A stretch of 64,000 nucleotides of DNA, taken from contig NC_135566.1 in the NCBI RefSeq assembly GCF_964340395.1, positions 19,942,297 through 20,006,296 on the forward strand, written 5' to 3'. The notes under the pieces are model-generated. The model searched no databases. It worked only from the letters and a program-made list of their open reading frames with translations, and had not been told where the DNA came from. A program made the translations under genes and the position numbers. Positions within the stretch are counted from its first letter, which is position 1. Each line of letters begins with the position of its first letter. Shown in pieces: positions 30,201 through 43,900 of the stretch. The stretch is from Glandiceps talaboti (taxonomy: Eukaryota > Hemichordata > Enteropneusta > Spengelidae).

Positions 30201-33200
30201 ATAACATCCACACTTATAAACAAAACCTTACTGGCCATGTGCACTTTTAGTTTTAGATCCATGTCATGTCAAAGTTGACCCACTTCAGGTTTGGTATGTG
30301 TACCAGTATATTCTGTCTCTGAAATACATGTAAGGCGTAAAAATAAAAATCTTCACAGAACACAGAGTCAAGGGCAGAGGTCAATGTCTAAAAATTGCTT
30401 GGTTCCGGTTACTTATCGACCCAACCTAGATTTTTACTGCCACCCTCAACTTTTTTTAAAGAAATTCAAAAAAATTATTAAAAAATCAAGAAAATTTGCA
30501 GTCGAACAAAAAATAATGAGATTTGAAGACATCATTGCATCATGTGATCAAAACAACATGGTGTAATACCGAGTACCACACAGTGTCTTCTGAATATCGG
30601 ACAGAAAGTGTTATTACATCGATGAGAAGTCTCTGTTGACCTCCGTAAATATGAATAGAACATTTGAACAGATCGTTGATGATACAAAAAAAATTAAAAA
30701 TAAATCCTACCTACCCACCCCAATTTTGAAATTGGGCATTATCAGAACCATACAAACTCACTATTTTTTTCTAATTTTTTTTGTGGTGGTAGTTGGGGGG
30801 TGGGGGGGGGGGGAGGCCTAACTAATAGCATTTTGATATAAATGCCACTGTGACACTAAATTACTTCATTGACTTCAGTCACACCATGAGGACAGAATGA
30901 TAAATTACCTTACACAAGATGTTACCCTCAAAGCTGCTGGCATGTGTGTTTTTGTGTGATGGTGTTTACATATACTTTACCAGAGACACAGATACATGTT
31001 TTAGTTCTTGTGATATGTGTATGCATGTACAGTGATCGTATGTGTTTATGTATGTATGTATGTATGTATGTATGTATGTATGTATGTATGTATGTAGGTA
31101 TGTATATAGTCAGTATCATTTGATTCCTTCTACAAACCACTATAAGTATTTGTTTCAAGCTACATGTACATACTTGCACTGTTCACGTTAGATACAGCTA
31201 AAATGATGTAGGCTTGGTGTTTCACTCATTTAACATGACACACCCTCAGACAATTTTTGATTAAAAAAGAAATAGTTACATACACAGGCACTTGAATCAA
31301 TCTGTATGATGTTTTTTTTTAAATGCATACTATTAGGTTTAGTGCACAGTGGAGATGTAGAAGTAGTGAAGTTGAAATGTACTCATTTGTCATTTTTTCT
31401 CATTGCTAATACATTTATTTCAAATCTTCTGTCATTGTTATGAACAACTATTAGTGCCTTCACTCCAATGGTAAGGACAACACTCCTCTCTAGCATGTAA
31501 AAAGATGAAAGTACACTGTTGTATTTTTTTGGAGCATTTGTCGATACCTGTTACAGCACAGGGAGCCCGGGAACCATGTTATGAAAAAATAAATGAAATA
31601 TCATTTAAATTCATGGATATATATCTATATTACATACATATATACACAGGTCTGTATACTATTGAAATAATATATGACATGTTTCTTTAGATAACAGGTT
31701 TACTGTTAATAATAAACTCTAGATATGCGGGAGACAATCTGTGTATTTATATTTTATAGATTGACATATTTATTATTATATTTAGTGTTTGTTTTATTGT
31801 ATTTCTATTTTTGGCTATAAAGCCTTGTTAAGCGCATAGGATTAAAGCATTCATATTGCAACCTCTATCCTACCAGGTCCCCAATTATACAGCTGGGTTG
31901 ACTGAGGCACAATCGTGGTTCAAATCTTGCTGTAGGACTTTAGTCATTCAGAAACAAATGGCAGTAAGAGTACAGGGCTTGAACCAATCTGATTAAAATC
32001 TGATGTGGTGAAAGCGGCTAAATGCTTTATTTACCTCTAATCACTTGGAACAAAAACAAACGTCACAAAACGATAGAAATAGAGGTAAATAAAGCATTTA
32101 GCCACTTCCGCCACATCATATTTTAATCAGATTGGGCTTGAACCTGCAACCTGTAGATTCAAAGCCGACCACTCTAGCCATTCACCCATCATGACTCCAC
32201 AACTTGCAACCTGTAGATTCCAAGTCAGCCACTCTAGCCATTCAACCATCATGACTCCACAACTTGCAACCTGTAGATTCCAAGTCAGCCACTCTAACCA
32301 TTCACCCATCATGACTCCACAACCTGCGACCTGTAGATTCCAAGTCAGCCACTCTAACCATTCAACCATCATGACTCCACAACCTGCAACCTGTAGATTC
32401 CAAGTCAGCCACTCTAACCATTCAACCATCATGACTCCACAACCTGCAACCTGTAGATTCCAAGTCAGCCACTCTAACCATTCACCCATCATGACTCCAC
32501 AACCTGCAACCTGTAGATTCCAAGTCAGCCACTCTAACCATTCAACCATCATGACTCCACAACCTGCAACCTGTAGATTCCAAGTCAGCCACTCTAACCA
32601 TTCACCCATCATGACTCCACAACCTGCAACCTGTAGATTCCAAGTCAGCCACTCTAACCATTCACCCATCATGACTCCACAACCTGCAACCTGTAAATTC
32701 CAAGTCAGCCACTCTAACCATTCACCCATCATGACTCCACAACTTGCAACCTGTAGATTCCAAGCCAGCCACTCTAACCATTCACCCATCATGACTCCAC
32801 AACCTGCAACCTGTAGATTCCAAGTCAGCCACTCTAACCATTCACACACCATGACTCCACAACCTGCAACCTGTAGTCTAAGATTCAAAGCTGACCACTC
32901 TACAGCTAGTGCAGTTTTAATAATATCAATTGGTGTTACAGTTAGGAATATAGCTTTGAATTTCGCTATGTTATCAATCTACATGTGTATCTACATGTAC
33001 TGAGTGACAAAATATTCCATCTCATTACAATGCTTGGACATATCATAGTTGGTGGAGGGTCTATGGACATATACACTAAAAAAAGAAATGTGATTATTCT
33101 TAAGGATGAGATGCAGGTTCGTTGGTGAATTTTGGCCTTTTTTTTTTTTTTGCTCATTATGAAGCTTCATGGTATGTGCCATCATTTGGTTAAAAGATTT

Positions 33201-36200
33201 TTTGAAAATCGTTCATTTTTTCCATTAATAAATTTGAAATGAAAAAACTCTAACGCTATATGTGTTTTATATGGTTTCATTCCTGAATGTTTATGTACAA
33301 AGATTTGCATACATAAAGAAGATTGACAGAAACGTTGATTACAGAAGAGTGTCTTTTCATATGCAAATGAGCCATAGCTAGTAGGCCTCTGTGCAATGAC
33401 TGACGTGACATTGTCTCTTAGCTGTGTTGTTGTACAAAACCAATTAAACTCGGTAAATTTGGTTATAACCAATAAAAAGTAAAAAAAATACCTCCTTTGA
33501 ACCTGGACTTATGCACGTTGATTTTGACCAGTGCATCGGCTAAAAACGTTACAGTGAAGCGGCCTACACTGCACTACAGCCGCACAGTCGCTTGTAAACT
33601 GTTACTCCTTTCCTAAATGGTACTTACAAGTTACATACAACACGTAGGGGGAGAGGGGGGGTATGACATTGCTACCGATTTCATAAGAATATCGCCAATC
33701 CCTATAATAACGTCATTGTTCTGTATTAGGACCGTTATAGACAAGAATAAAACCATTTAGGAAAGGAATAACAGTTTACAAGCGACTGTGACTACACTAG
33801 TCTACAGCCTTCAAGTGTACCCGACGCGACGGCGATGTATTAGATGACGGTTTTCAAGTACCATGCATGTAAAAAAATATATACAAATCTCGAATATCTA
33901 ACAGTATTGCAGGCTAATTGTTTTAGCCGATCGAAAAAAATTGATGTTTACAAAAATAAAACGATTTAATCAACACGTTGGCGCATCGAAAATGAACCAC
34001 GCTATCTTCGAGACTTGAGAGTTCACGTCAGATGCGTGACATTGCATCGGCGATTTCCGGGTATTACATTTCTGTTTCTGTAAGATTCACAGAACGTGGC
34101 CGTAGACTAGCTTTGAACTTTCGCGTTGGTGGATTTTGACAACGTCCTCTTCACATACTATATTATATTATTAGGGTTAAGGTCCTATAAATTGAGTGTG
34201 GCAACCACACTCTAACGATCGGCTTATCACGGCTCGATCCTTCGTGAACTTTCGAGACACGTCGACACCGAGTCACATGTACTGTAGTAGTATACGTGCG
34301 TTGCGTTGTTTATTTGCGTCTACGATGACGCTGTCTGAACGTAAACGGCAAAGAATTTGGCACCGAGCGATCCTCAAGGCTATTAAAGTTATAAAATGGA
34401 GATTTTGAAGGTACAAGTAGTTTAAATAAATGAGGTAATGTCTACTACGACTCCGAGTATCATAAAACGTCACTCGCAGTGGAAGAAAAACTGTTGACGT
34501 GAGTTCAAGTACCATTATTTATACCGTAGTTTTGTAACACTCCTTACAATTTGTATAACATTCCCGATGTCGTACGGTGTCGTGGTGTGGAAATTTGATT
34601 TCAGGGAAAGGATTAACTTTTTTTATTGTGTGTCTTCAACGAAACACCAACAACGTAGCAATGCCTAATACATGAGCAGGAATATGGAACGTAGCCCATA
34701 TTCGAATCAAAACACGAACACCAACTGCGTAGAGCAAGAGCTTCGAATCCAAACCAGAAAGTATACTATGTAATGTCGAGAACGGCACGCGTACCGTATT
34801 AAAAGATTAAACCAAAGTCTCCACCCGTAGATGAATAATAGATGACTTGACACCTTTATCGCGGGAAACAAACACGTTTCTATCTGTAGCATTTCATGAC
34901 CCTCCTAAAATACCCGATTTTCTTCATGTCTGTAGCAAAGCAACGTACACAACCAAATGGCAAGGATTGAGTAACATATTTGCAAGTCACAGAAAACAGC
35001 TGTTGCAATGTCTGTCGAATTTGAAAGCTTTTGTCGGGCGGAAGGAGTCCAATTGTGTTAATTAGCATTTTTCTACGTTCTTTATTTTGTATACTGTGTG
35101 AAGTTCAAAGCTATTTAACTTTGCGTCAGAACGTCCCAGCTGCGTCAAATTTGGAGACAATACTCGGAGACAGTGTGTCGAAAAAACGTTCCTCCGGATT
35201 GTTTAGTTTTTGAGGGAATCAAGAGATATTGCGTTGAGAAGTGTGAAAAGCGGTAATTTATGCAAAAAACACAAAAATACAACTTTGGATGATTATAACA
35301 AGACAATGAGAGACAAAATAAAAAATCCGGAGGAACGTTTTTTTGTTTATGTACATAGCTTTCATTTGAAGTCGAAAAGAGGACTATATTCAACTGTTTG
35401 TAAAAGTTAAATAGCTTTAAGTGAAAATCGTCAAAAAACACAGTTTTTGGGTACAGATCAATAATATGGTTAAAAATGTAAAAAATCACCACAGAAACCA
35501 CAACTTCATACAAAGACTCGACATAATTAATGAAAAAAATGGTATATTTATCTTGTCTTTACTGTGAAATGTGATGGAGGAAAAATGAGCTAACGAACCT
35601 GCATCTCAACCTTAAATCGGAACACAACTTTAAAGTTTTGTTTGTTTTCCATCTATTAAATTTCTAATGATGTTCATATCATGTTAAAGTCTTTCAAAAA
35701 AAAAATATATCCAATCCATTGAAATGTTGAGTGTAAGACCAGTAGTTGATGTACAGCTATTTTTCTTTTCAGGTAATAAACTGTGAGCACCTAGCTAAGG
35801 TTCATTTCACAAGGTAATAAACTGTGAGCACCTAGCTAAGGTTCATTTCACAAGGTAATAAACTGTGAGCACCTAGCTAAGGTTCATTTCACAAGGTAAT
35901 TGGTCTTGAAATATTTTCAATGTTTGACTAAAAAAGGTGTGGGTACCAGGCTGAAAATGTAACAGTTACTGTAAACAAACATGGTTTCCTTTGTAGCATA
36001 GTATATGTTTGCTTTCTGTCATGGACTTCTGAAGAGCCAAGTACACATGGACAGAGCTGTGATAATGAATGTAGGGATGGACAGAGCTGTGATAATGAAT
36101 GTAGGGATGGGAAGAATGTTAAGAATGTCAATTATTAGATAACCTATCAATATAAGGATCAGGTCAGGATGGATGATATCTTGAAGTCCTGATCATGAGC

Positions 36201-37918
36201 ATAAAACCACATGACTAGATTTTTACCTGTCCTCTACTACACAGTTCTCTAGAGATGTCTCATCAGAATTTGTTTTACACAGTTGTACACAATTAAAACT
36301 GACTTCGAAGGTGCCAGAACATCTTCTCTTCATTACACATACAAATTAAAATAAACACTTAACAAAAGCACACAGCAGATTGCAATCAGATCTAATTTTC
36401 TAATTTAAAGCAATTAAAATATGAACTTCTTCTAGTCTTGGTTACCCAGACTTCATGTGCACAGACTCTCACCTCTGGACTAAAATTCTTCAAGCCATCT
36501 AATTAGGACTAATAGGAGAAGACTTCCTAACAACTTCAAAGTCAGTTTTAATTGTCCACCACTGATAAAATGGTGTTATGACCAAAGGTATCTCTACATG
36601 CTGTAAAAACTGGTAGTATTATCCAAGTACTGCTGTTGTTTTCTATACAGAAAAATACATTTTGGTTTGCAAATTAAGTCCTGATGCAGTGTTCAGCAAA
36701 GAATTGTTGGACAACAGGACCCAGAGACCAGGTTCTGTAACTGTTAAAAACTAAGAGGGAATATCTTGAGATCTGTTCACGGTTTCATTTTTTGTGGAAC
36801 AAGGTACTCAAAAATGACACAATCTGGTCTCTTGTAACACTGTAATCACTGATTTTGTTTGGGGTCGAGGCAAATCTAAGATCTATGGAAATCTATAAAC
36901 TTTACCAGATTGTATCATTTGTTTAAGCTTTACCAGATTGTATCATTTGTTTAATGTATTCTAATCATATATCACTGATATCTCATTATGTTCAGATTTC
37001 ATTCACCATTCTCTGATTACAGAAAAGTTCAAGTTTAAGGGTGGGGGTGGGGGGTGGGTGGGGGTCTATGGAATAGTTAAGACAATTTTAGCCTCGATCC
37101 ATAGCAGGCCAGGTGTTGACCATGCCCATAGCAGGTATTCTCTGCACTCAGCCTGTGAACTTGGTTTGACAAATTTCAGTATTTCCATGGATAACATGTG
37201 TAGAAGCTGATTGGTTGAATAAGTCACTTGATGCATAAATTATGTTAATTGTGCCACAAGATGCTTAATTACCCTGGATGTCACCTAGTTGGCTATATAT
37301 ACCAACATTGTATCGAGACCTTTGTATAAATTACATAAAACATCAACAGGTATATGCTAATTGTATGCAAAAAAAATTTCTTGCCATTACTGGTTGTAGA
37401 TAAATGAGGCATGACCGTTAGTGATTATACCCTGAGTGGTAGGAGTGCTTGCCAGGTCAACCATCCAGCCTGCTAGGAGGCTAGGGCAGTTGAAATTTGT
37501 TTTTATCAATTTATTAAGATTTAAGGCAAATTGAAACTAACTAAATTCCATGCAGTCAAATTTCATATATATTTTGAGTACATGGGCTCAATACTTAATC
37601 CAGATATTTAGGCATTATATTCTATCTTGTAAGTTGATGATGGCTTCACAGCATGTCTTATATATATTGTCATGGCTTATCACTGCCCTATATGGACCAA
37701 TTGTTACCAATCAGACTTACTACCCATTGCAGCATAGCAACAGGGCCATTGTGATCACTCTATGATAAAGTCAAAGATAAATCTACTTATTTTAGCTTTT
37801 AGTTTATACTACTAGTACTATTGGATGCTGTAACTTTTTCATTTTTGTTACAAAATAACCAAGGAGTGTTGTACATGTACTTACACACATCTAGCTGGCT
37901 GCCAAAAGTCCCAATTAG

Positions 37919-37994
<76 letters not shown>

Positions 37995-40900
37995 GTGAAG
38001 GAAATATTGTGATAAACTGTCAGACAAATATTGATGCAGTATGTCAGCATTATCATGACTAATGTTGTTACAAAATAACCAAGGAGTGTAGTTACAACTA
38101 CACTGCCGTTTCCAACATATTTACAACAAAATTTTGAAACTGAAGGAATTGAAACTGTCAAATAAATCTTGAGGTCAAACTCTGAATATACAAATAGAAA
38201 CAGCATCCTTCATAAAACTCCATCTGTCAAAATGATTTAGTTTCATTGAAGGAAAAGCTCAGCTGTTGTTCTTAAACTTCTTAAATGATTTAAAATGAGG
38301 AATAAACCATCATAATTAGACAGAATTAGTCTAGGTAGTAATTATGTCCAGAGATCATTTAGCATTTGATACAGTGTATTCATCTCATCACTGTGTTTGA
38401 TCTTGTGAATTTTGATGAACTGAGCACATAATTCCACCTGAGAATAGTGCAAGAACAGGACACTTACTACATAGGGTACTGGTGAAAATAAACTTCCAAC
38501 TACTGTAGTAACAGTATTTGCAGATAATTTCACTGAGAATAATGCAAAAACAGGACTCTTAGACTTATTAGTAAAAATAAACTCATAGTTCATGAACTAT
38601 AGTATCTGAAATGAAATGTCTTGTTGTGTTGTTGTGTATGATCCCATAATATATTGTGAAAGAGTGAACAATTAATTAATAATCACTGTGATAAGAATCC
38701 CAAGTTTAATATGCTAGCTAATAAATTGGCACTATATCTGTATTTAAATACCACATGCAAACTTACAACTAACACTTTATATACATATCTTAGTATCACT
38801 ATCTTTTGGCAAACCCATCACAAGGCAAGGTTGAATGCACTTTGGGAGGAACCAATAATCTCCAAATTTTAAATTCTTCCCAAACTTTGCAATAAGCTTG
38901 TTCCCAGTCCTTTTATAAAATTCCTTGTCTTGTAAGGAAAATGACAACTTTTGTTTTCCCATCGAGGTATTAACACAGTATTTGGCAGCCATTTTGGATT
39001 CTACAATTTGTTAATTTTGAAATCATTTTGACCTCTATTTTACAAATTCACATCGTAAACCAAATTGTTTTTTCTTGATTTTAAATTAGAACAGTTTTCT
39101 TGAACATTTATAGTAAAAGCAAAAGTTGAAGACACTTTCTCCCAACGGACACACTGTAGTGTAAACTCAAGTTCACTGAATGATGGCCTCATCTATTTTG
39201 TTGATTTTCACCTGCTAAATGTTAGGCATAAAATAGCAATACATTTATTACAGTCACTGTACTGCAGTCACAAAATGGCAATGCATTTATTACAGTCACT
39301 GTACTGCTAAATGTCAGCCATAAAATAGCAATGCATTTATTACAGTCACTGTACTGCTAAATGTCAGCCATAAAATAGCAATGCATTTATTTCAGTCGCA
39401 GTACTGCTAAATGTTAGGCATAAAATAGCAATGCATTTATTACAGTCACTGTACTGCTAAATGTCAGTCATAAAATAGCAATACATTTATTACAGTCACT
39501 GTACTGCTAAATGTCAGTCATAAAATAGTAATGCATTTATTAGTCACTGTACTGCTAAATGTTAGTCACAAAATAGCAATGCATTTATTACAGTCACTGT
39601 ATCAGTACTGTATAGACACATACGTTTGCTAAGTTCTTTGACATTTAGCAAATTAGGAAACTAGGAACGTAGTGACCCTAAAGACCAACATAACATTTAC
39701 AATTTTGTTGTAGTTGTTTAAAAGGGTAGGACCATAAATCACTAGTTGCATGGAATGTGATTTTAAACGCAGGTTAAGGCACTTATTAATGATTTAGGGG
39801 GTTTGGAAAAATGGATATTATTTAATTCTCTGGGCTTATTCTATAGTTGGGTTAATTTCAAAGCCGTCATGTCAAACAAACTCTTACCTACAAAAGTGTT
39901 TAGAAAATGGTATAAAAGATGTGAAAAAGATTTCAGAAAAAGTATGTCCTAACATTATAGATAAATGTTGAAAGGTAATGGCTTACTTCAACTCAATGTA
40001 CTGCAGCTTACATCAACTCAGTGTACTGCAGCTTACTTCAACTCAATGTACTGCAGCTTACTTCAACTCAATGTACTGCAGCTTACTTCAACTCAATGTA
40101 CTGCAGCTTACATCAACTCAATGTACTGCAGCTTACATCAACTCAGTGTACTGCAGCTTACATCAACTCAGTGTACTGCAGTTTACATCAACTCAATGTA
40201 CTGCAGCTTACATCAACTCAATGTACTGCAGCTTACCTCAACTCAATGTACTGCAGCTTACCTCAACTCAATGTACTGCAGCTTACATCAACTCAATGTA
40301 CTGCAGCTTACATCAACTCAATGTACTGCGGCTTACATCAACTCAGAGTACTGCAGATGAAATCATTCATTTCTTAACATATTCTTATTGGTTGTCTGAA
40401 ACTATACATAAAGTTTCACAAAATCTCATACACAACTAATTGTCATATTTCACAAATACTATATTACCTGTCTATCAAGTACTGACTGACTCATTTACAT
40501 ATTACCTGTCTATCAAGTACTGACTGACAGTAGGGCATACACTATTATGTACATTTCTGTAGGGTACCACACAATGGAGGCAAACATTATTCTTGAAACA
40601 ATACAGGAATCTGTCGACCTTACTCCTTTAATTAATTACCAAATTTGCATTTCATTTCAACACTAGCATCCACTCCTACTGTACTGGTAATGCTTTACTT
40701 GCCTGTTGTGAAAAACATGTAAGCATGTGTGGTTGACAGCACCTGTCACTTTTTTAGTGCTAGTGCTATAGGTAATGGCATTATCATGAAAACTGACGTC
40801 ATTTTCAGTTGAACAGCATAAAAATTGGCAAATCATGACACAGGAAACGGATAAAGTGTGTAATAATTATAGACGTCTAGCATCTCTAGAGCTGTGGGAT

Positions 40901-43900
40901 TAGTCATGATATAATTAGCAGTTTATACTAAATGTTTATTAAAATCTAAAAGGAACAAAATACATTAATTGACACTAGTAAATAAAACTATTGCTACATG
41001 TAATTTGCCTGGTTAAAAGGTTCACAAGTCAGTTATTTTTCTTTGAACTAATCAAACATGCAGGCTTGCAGCTCTTTTTACATCATTTTCTACTGTGATA
41101 TGAGCTAACCTAAAAGATCACGTTGACCTAGTGACCTGTTTTTTATGTGGTCATATTAAGGTCAACGTTCCAGACTGACAGTTGACCCAGTGACTTGAAG
41201 GACATGAGTTTAACACTAGATACTAGAGACGATTTTAATCAGTCTGATATAATAGAAGTCAGTCATTCAATCACCTAATGATTACTATTTTATGTGTGAA
41301 TGTCATTTTACTTTGGTGAAAAGAACTTTGCTGCTCTGTTGGAAAACATGTTTCCACTAAGGTTTTAAAACTCTGGTGGTAGAATGGGGGGGGGGGGGGG
41401 GGGGGGGGGAGCTAAGTAAAATGAATGATGCATACATTTTACAAAAACCTATAACTTTGATTGGATAGCCCAGTATAAAACATACATTATGTGGGAATGC
41501 AGGTAGATTTTAATTGTATGTGTACCTACAACAAAAAATATTGCAAAAACCATGATTGAATGATTTTTGATTGTAAAGATAAACTTATTGTTAATGTATT
41601 AGGTCCTAAAAATAAATCACTGAAAAAATAAGCAAAGAAGCTAATCAATTTTGGTGTTACCATGACTACATGTTATTAGGTTATTCCAAGTATATTCAGG
41701 TAAAGGGTTGAAATAGTTATCTCAGGCCTAAAAAAAAATAATTTTTTGGTTCCGGTTACCCGACCCCACCTAGCTTTTCAATGCCAACCCTAAACTTTTT
41801 TAAAATAAAAAACACAATAAAAAACCTTTCTTCCAATCTGTAATGGTTGTATATCTGATTTATTTCATCTACTTAAAATATTTGCACAATTTTGAAGTGA
41901 GATGAATTGTACAATTGGAGACTTCTTGCAATTGCTACATTATCACTCACAATAAGAGGTGAATTAAACAATTGAGAGCAAGAACTTCATGTTTTTCAAG
42001 TATGTAAAAATAAAGGTTTTAAACCTGCGTCACCTCAACGAGACTGTTACCATAATGATGTACTTGTAATATTCTAGTCAGGCTAACTGGGATTAAAATA
42101 CATACTCTATTTTTCACTCTTTCTGATTGTACATCTGTGCCAGTATAATCCCTCTATTTACTTGCATTACATGCTATGATCAAACTGGAGTCATGCCAAT
42201 TCCAAAATTAGCTAGCAATGATCAACTAACAACAAATGGTTCGTCAGTAAACAATTCAAACCTAATGATAGCTATCACTGTATACTATAAATCAATGCAT
42301 TGCAATAGTTATCTGATGAGCCAATGTTTGATAAATACACTGTAGGTAAAATCTTCCTACTTCCCACCAGTCTTTTTACCAGGGTTCCCTAAAACAAAAT
42401 TATTGCTTACTCTATCGACAACCATACCAGTTTTACCTGACTTTTACTCTATCTATTACCAGGGTTCCCAAACCTTGGCAAAAACACTTGTGAACACTCA
42501 GAAAACACTAAGAAGTACAAAAGAAAATGACCTAAATGTATGGCCTTCTGCAGCTAGGTATGCCAGAAGGTGTTCTAAAGTCAACCCTGTATGAGGTTTA
42601 CTAATTGCAGACATAAATTGCTATCTCCCTGGCAATAGACTATATTGAATAATTCAACATGGTATACCAGACACACCACCTCAATTAGACATTTAACATT
42701 TAACATTTTTAACATTTATTTATTTTCTATAGTGCCGTTTCTATTATTAAAAATATTCAAAAGCGCTGAACAATAACAATTAAATTAAAAGCATTGGGAA
42801 ATGAAATAAAATTAAATACATGTACGGTACAGACATATTTTTAGTTTTACATATCAGCTAATTACGAGAATGCATGTAAAAAAAAAAAAAAATTAAAAAG
42901 TTTTTATTTCCAAGGGTTCATTTCACTTCTACAGTTGAAAAATCATTGGGTTATTTCTATTTTCAGCTTATCTGTTCATCATTGCTCAGAAAAATACACT
43001 CAGTCTCTGATGGATGAAAATGTTCCATTGCACAGTCTATGGTACAAAGGCATTCAGAACTAAAGTTTTGAATCCCAGAGAAAATCATGGCAAATTGGCA
43101 TACATGTAGTGGTCAACAGGGTGTAGTATAATTTATGTGGGAATATTGATAAAATGACTGGAGAACTTGGGTATATTTAACCTATTTTAATTTACCACCC
43201 TTAAAGAAACCTATCATTATGAACACCATTTTTTGTAGCCAAATACGACGAATACGCCTCCTCCCCTTCCAAACATAGACACCCATACAATACACCCACA
43301 CATTAACATGTACATCACTAGTTCTGAGGACAGACAGAGTATGGGAATAGATTCTGACATTGTCCCTCAACAAAGAAGAAGGATAGAAGAAAAGGGAATA
43401 AAAGGAGAAGGAAAGGGACATTGTCAGAGTTGAGTCCCAAATTATTCCGTCTGCAAGCAGGCATAGTAATACAACACAAACTGCTCCCAAGTTTAGCTGT
43501 GTGTATGGACTATTGCAGTACACACGTGTTGACTTACCTATCCTTGAACTTATAAACCACTGTTCAGGAGGAAACATTGGCATACCTTTTTCATACATGT
43601 AACTTAGATTGTCAGTCACCGAAACACCGAAAATATATGTTGGCTTTTTTCCATTTGTTTGCTGTCACTGTCCACTGATCAGCAAAATAAACTTGGTTAA
43701 AGACTTACATAAAACTCCTTGCAAAATATGTAATCTAACTAAGGAATTTGTGTATCTGATATCCTAACAAGATTACAGGTAACATTCACATAAATGGGCA
43801 CAGTGGTTGTGGGGTTATTGATACCAGAAAATGAACTGTGCTTGTGATATCCAACCATCTATGATGGTTTAGTGTGGGGTGTGGCAAACACATGGTTGTG

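Larger units (their letters stand above)
33500..35400. other. CpG-richer unassigned stretch in CASTOR intron 1
   Basis: CpG dinucleotides (ACGCGACGGCG, GTGCGTTGCG, CGTCTACGATGACG) are clearly denser than in surrounding DNA. It holds two hairpins and a segment repeated at 25.1 kb. Small plus-strand frames (34196-34408, 34847-35065, 35210-35410) have no recognisable domains. It could be an alternative promoter or an unrecognised gene or RNA. Confidence 0.3.

Noticed and set aside
32127-32190. A functional tRNA gene on the minus strand
   Set aside because: A- and B-box-like strings are present but no full cloverleaf with an acceptor stem; it fits a SINE head.
32127-33003. Open frames of 253 and 270 codons on opposite strands
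   Set aside because: They cover the 60-bp minisatellite; a 60-base stop-free unit keeps frames open. The repeat derives from a SINE.
34196-35410. Small plus-strand frames as a gene
   Set aside because: No domain, no consistent splice phases and no family resemblance; kept only as an unassigned CpG-richer stretch.
39965-40439. Three overlapping plus-strand frames rich in YCSLHQLN repeats
   Set aside because: Generated by the 25-bp minisatellite, which has no stop in any register.
42127-42594. Two short plus-strand frames
   Set aside because: No recognisable protein features; consistent with chance in intron DNA.
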